From an uncultured Bilophila sp. (GTDB lineage Bacteria > Desulfobacterota > Desulfovibrionia > Desulfovibrionales > Desulfovibrionaceae), in contig CAUHBW010000164.1 in assembly GCA_959604115.1 (NCBI GenBank), forward strand, positions 1 to 8,100: a stretch of DNA of 8,100 bases, written 5' to 3'. Below the pieces are notes generated by a model. The model saw only the letters and a program-made list of their open reading frames with translations. It ran no database searches and was not told the DNA's origin. This document shows, piece after piece, positions 7,018 through 8,100 of this stretch. The position numbers and the translations under genes are program-made. The number at the start of each line of letters is the position of its first letter. Position 1 is the stretch's first letter.

Positions 7018-7052
7018 AAAAACGGCATGGAACGCCTTTTGCGCCCCATGCC
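7018..7052 (-). terminator. Intrinsic terminator (second of two) downstream of iaaA
   Basis: On the minus strand GGCATGGGGCGC (7052-7041) pairs with GCGTTCCATGCC (7035-7024) as a 12-bp stem with two G-U pairs and a 5-nt AAAAG loop, followed after one G by five U's (7022-7018). This is a good Rho-independent terminator shape. It lies about 75 nt behind the iaaA stop and upstream of gsiA. Confidence 0.7.
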
Positions 7053-7079
7053 CCGAAAACCACAAAAAAACGCATGGTT

Positions 7080-7118
7080 GAACAAACAGAGAGGCGGGCC
7101 CCCACAGGGAGACCCGCC
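7080..7118 (-). terminator. Intrinsic terminator (first of two) directly behind iaaA
   Basis: Ten nt after the iaaA stop, GGCGGGTCTCC (7118-7108) pairs with GGGGGCCCGCC (7103-7093) around a CUGU loop: 11 pairs, two of them G-U. The tail, reading TCTCTGTTTGTTC on the minus strand (7092-7080), is U-rich but broken, so the terminator may be leaky. Its position right behind the gene supports the call. Confidence 0.6.
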
Positions 7119-7127
7119 CCGCCGGGA

Positions 7128-8100
7128 TCAGCGGCCCTCGTCTTCGGTTCCGTAGATGGCGACGCGCACGGTTTCGTTTCCGCGCACGCACCCGCGGTAC
7201 ATGCCTTCGGAAATGAACGGCAGCGAGACGTTCCCTTCCCGATCCACGGCGATGAGCCCGCCGGTGCCTCCGAGCACGCCCACGCGTTCGAGCACGGCGC
7301 GCACCGCGTCGTCCAGCGACGCGCCCTGATAGCGCATGCGGGCGGCCACGTCGTGCCCCACGACCAGCCGGATGAAGTATTCGCCGGAGCCGGTGCAGGA
7401 CACCGCCACGCCGTCATCCGCGTAGCAGCCCGCGCCCACGATGGGAGTATCGCCCACGCGACCGGGGAGCTTGTTGGTCATGCCGCCCGTAGAGGTCGCG
7501 GCGGCGAGGCGGCCCCGCGCGTCCATCGCCACCGCGCCGACCGTGCCCATCTTGGTCTTCTCGTCCAGCGGGTTCCCCGCGAAGCTCATCTTGCCCGCCG
7601 CCGCGCCGTCGTGGTCGAGCACCATCTCGTCGGGACGGACGGCCTGCGCCCGCCGGAGCTGCTCAAGACGCTGTTCCGTATCGAAGTAGCTGTCGGGCAT
7701 GAATTCCACCCCGCGTTCGCGCAGGAAGGCCATTGCGCCCTCGCCGGTCATCAGGACGTGCGGAGACTGTTCCATCACCACGCGGGCGGCCCTGATCGGG
7801 TTCCTGACGCCGTGGACGCAGGAAAGCGCGCCGGTCCGCAGGGTTTCGCCGTCCATGATCGCGGCGTCGAGTTCGTGCGTCTCCGCGCTGGTGTAGACGG
7901 CCCCGCGTCCGGCGTTGAACAGCGGGCAGTCCTCAAGCATGGACACCGCCAGCGTCACGGCGTCGAGAGCCGAAGCCCCGTCCGCCAGCGCGTCGCGGCC
8001 TTTTTCCAGAATGTTCCGCAGGGCGTCGCGGTATTCGCGTTCCGCCTCGGCGGAGAGGGCCGCGCGGTTGATGGTGCCCGCGCCGCCGTGAATGGCCAAA
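7128..8100 (-). CDS. iaaA: Isoaspartyl peptidase/L-asparaginase IaaA (Ntn-hydrolase, MEROPS T2), 5' end cut by window edge
   Basis: The enzyme hydrolyses beta-aspartyl (isoaspartyl) dipeptides and, more weakly, asparagine. 323 residues are visible. The frame is open to the right edge and the visible sequence starts at the conserved AIHGGAG strand, so only about five N-terminal residues are missing. A TTG at 8099 could be read as a start but aligns with an internal Ile of E. coli IaaA. The precursor should self-cleave before Thr186 of the fragment (KM-G-TVGAV; Thr179 in E. coli), giving alpha and beta chains. Catalytic partners are Thr204 (in TSTGG) and Thr236-Gly237 (in SCTGSGE). Other landmarks are NAGRGAVYT, HELDAAIMDG and NKLPGRVGD. 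The linker before the cleavage point (about residues 160-180) seems about 10 residues longer than in E. coli as I remember it. The gene order iaaA-gsiABCD matches E. coli, but here two terminators follow iaaA. Confidence 0.95.
   Translation of the reverse strand, partial: LAIHGGAGTINRAALSAEAEREYRDALRNILEKGRDALADGASALDAVTLAVSMLEDCPLFNAGRGAVYTSAETHELDAAIMDGETLRTGALSCVHGVRNPIRAARVVMEQSPHVLMTGEGAMAFLRERGVEFMPDSYFDTEQRLEQLRRAQAVRPDEMVLDHDGAAAGKMSFAGNPLDEKTKMGTVGAVAMDARGRLAAATSTGGMTNKLPGRVGDTPIVGAGCYADDGVAVSCTGSGEYFIRLVVGHDVAARMRYQGASLDDAVRAVLERVGVLGGTGGLIAVDREGNVSLPFISEGMYRGCVRGNETVRVAIYGTEDEGR

Larger units (their letters stand above)
6740..7127 (-). promoter_or_regulatory. Intergenic region between iaaA and gsiA: terminators, probable gsi promoter zone and leader
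   Basis: No gene was found in these 388 nt; short frames on either strand have low-complexity, unfamiliar products. Read on the minus strand it contains: two terminator-like hairpins behind iaaA (7093-7118 and 7024-7052); several CATG-containing words (7001-7050); a run of seven C's (6964-6970); an AT-rich island at 6901-6958 with a TTGACA box; then a GC-rich leader of up to about 190 nt before gsiA. The leader contains a small perfect hairpin (CCCGGA stem, 6783-6799) about 45 nt before the start codon. A 9-nt word, AAGGTCCCG on the plus strand, occurs twice (6981-6989 and 6864-6872). I recognise no known riboswitch or attenuator, nor a convincing CRP, Fnr or sigma-54 site. Confidence 0.6.

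Noticed and set aside
6826..7155. Small plus-strand frame of 109 codons in the iaaA-gsiA gap
   Set aside because: It has no ribosome site, and its composition of Pro, Arg and Lys follows from the base composition. It runs across the terminator hairpins into the antisense of iaaA.

Overview
The window is one strand-coherent block of peptide-uptake and peptidase genes. All real genes lie on the minus strand and are read from right to left. The DNA is GC-rich, above 60% by eye, with strong third-position G/C bias. The substrate-binding protein carries a Sec/SPase I signal peptide and no lipobox, which points to a diderm (Gram-negative) bacterium, probably a proteobacterium. From memory, the proteins resemble the Escherichia coli Gsi and IaaA proteins closely over their whole length. 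I cannot place the genus from sequence reading alone.

Layout in transcription order: (1) 8100-7128, an isoaspartyl peptidase/L-asparaginase of the Ntn-hydrolase type (iaaA), missing only its first few codons at the window edge. (2) 7127-6740, a 388-nt non-coding stretch with two hairpin terminators behind iaaA, an AT-rich island with a perfect TTGACA box, and a GC-rich leader. (3) gsiA (6739-4859), a double-ATPase. (4) gsiB (4751-3204), the periplasmic binding protein. (5) gsiC (3143-2220) and (6) gsiD (2218-1325), the two permeases. (7) a P1/S58-family (DmpA-like) aminopeptidase (1322-243). (8) the first 85 codons of an M55 (DppA-like) D-aminopeptidase (255-1), which runs off the left edge.

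The core iaaA-gsiABCD order is the one known from E. coli, where Gsi imports glutathione. This locus adds two self-contained peptidases, fused to the permease genes by gaps of 1-2 nt and a 13-nt overlap, so they are almost certainly co-translated with the transporter. Together the three peptidase families would let the cell hydrolyse imported peptides that ordinary aminopeptidases handle poorly: isoaspartyl, D- or beta-residue N-termini. That functional reading is inference. The family assignments are strong.

Two perfect inverted repeats bracket gsiB: a 28-nt palindrome upstream and a 10-bp hairpin downstream. Neither has a U-tract on the transcribed strand, so they look like mRNA processing or stabilising elements that set binding-protein stoichiometry. 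Unlike the usual picture of iaaA and gsi as one transcript, here iaaA is separated from gsiA by two terminator-like hairpins, which suggests an independent gsi promoter. I saw no mobile elements, tRNA/rRNA genes or CRISPR arrays. The long plus-strand reading frames are GC-driven antisense shadows.
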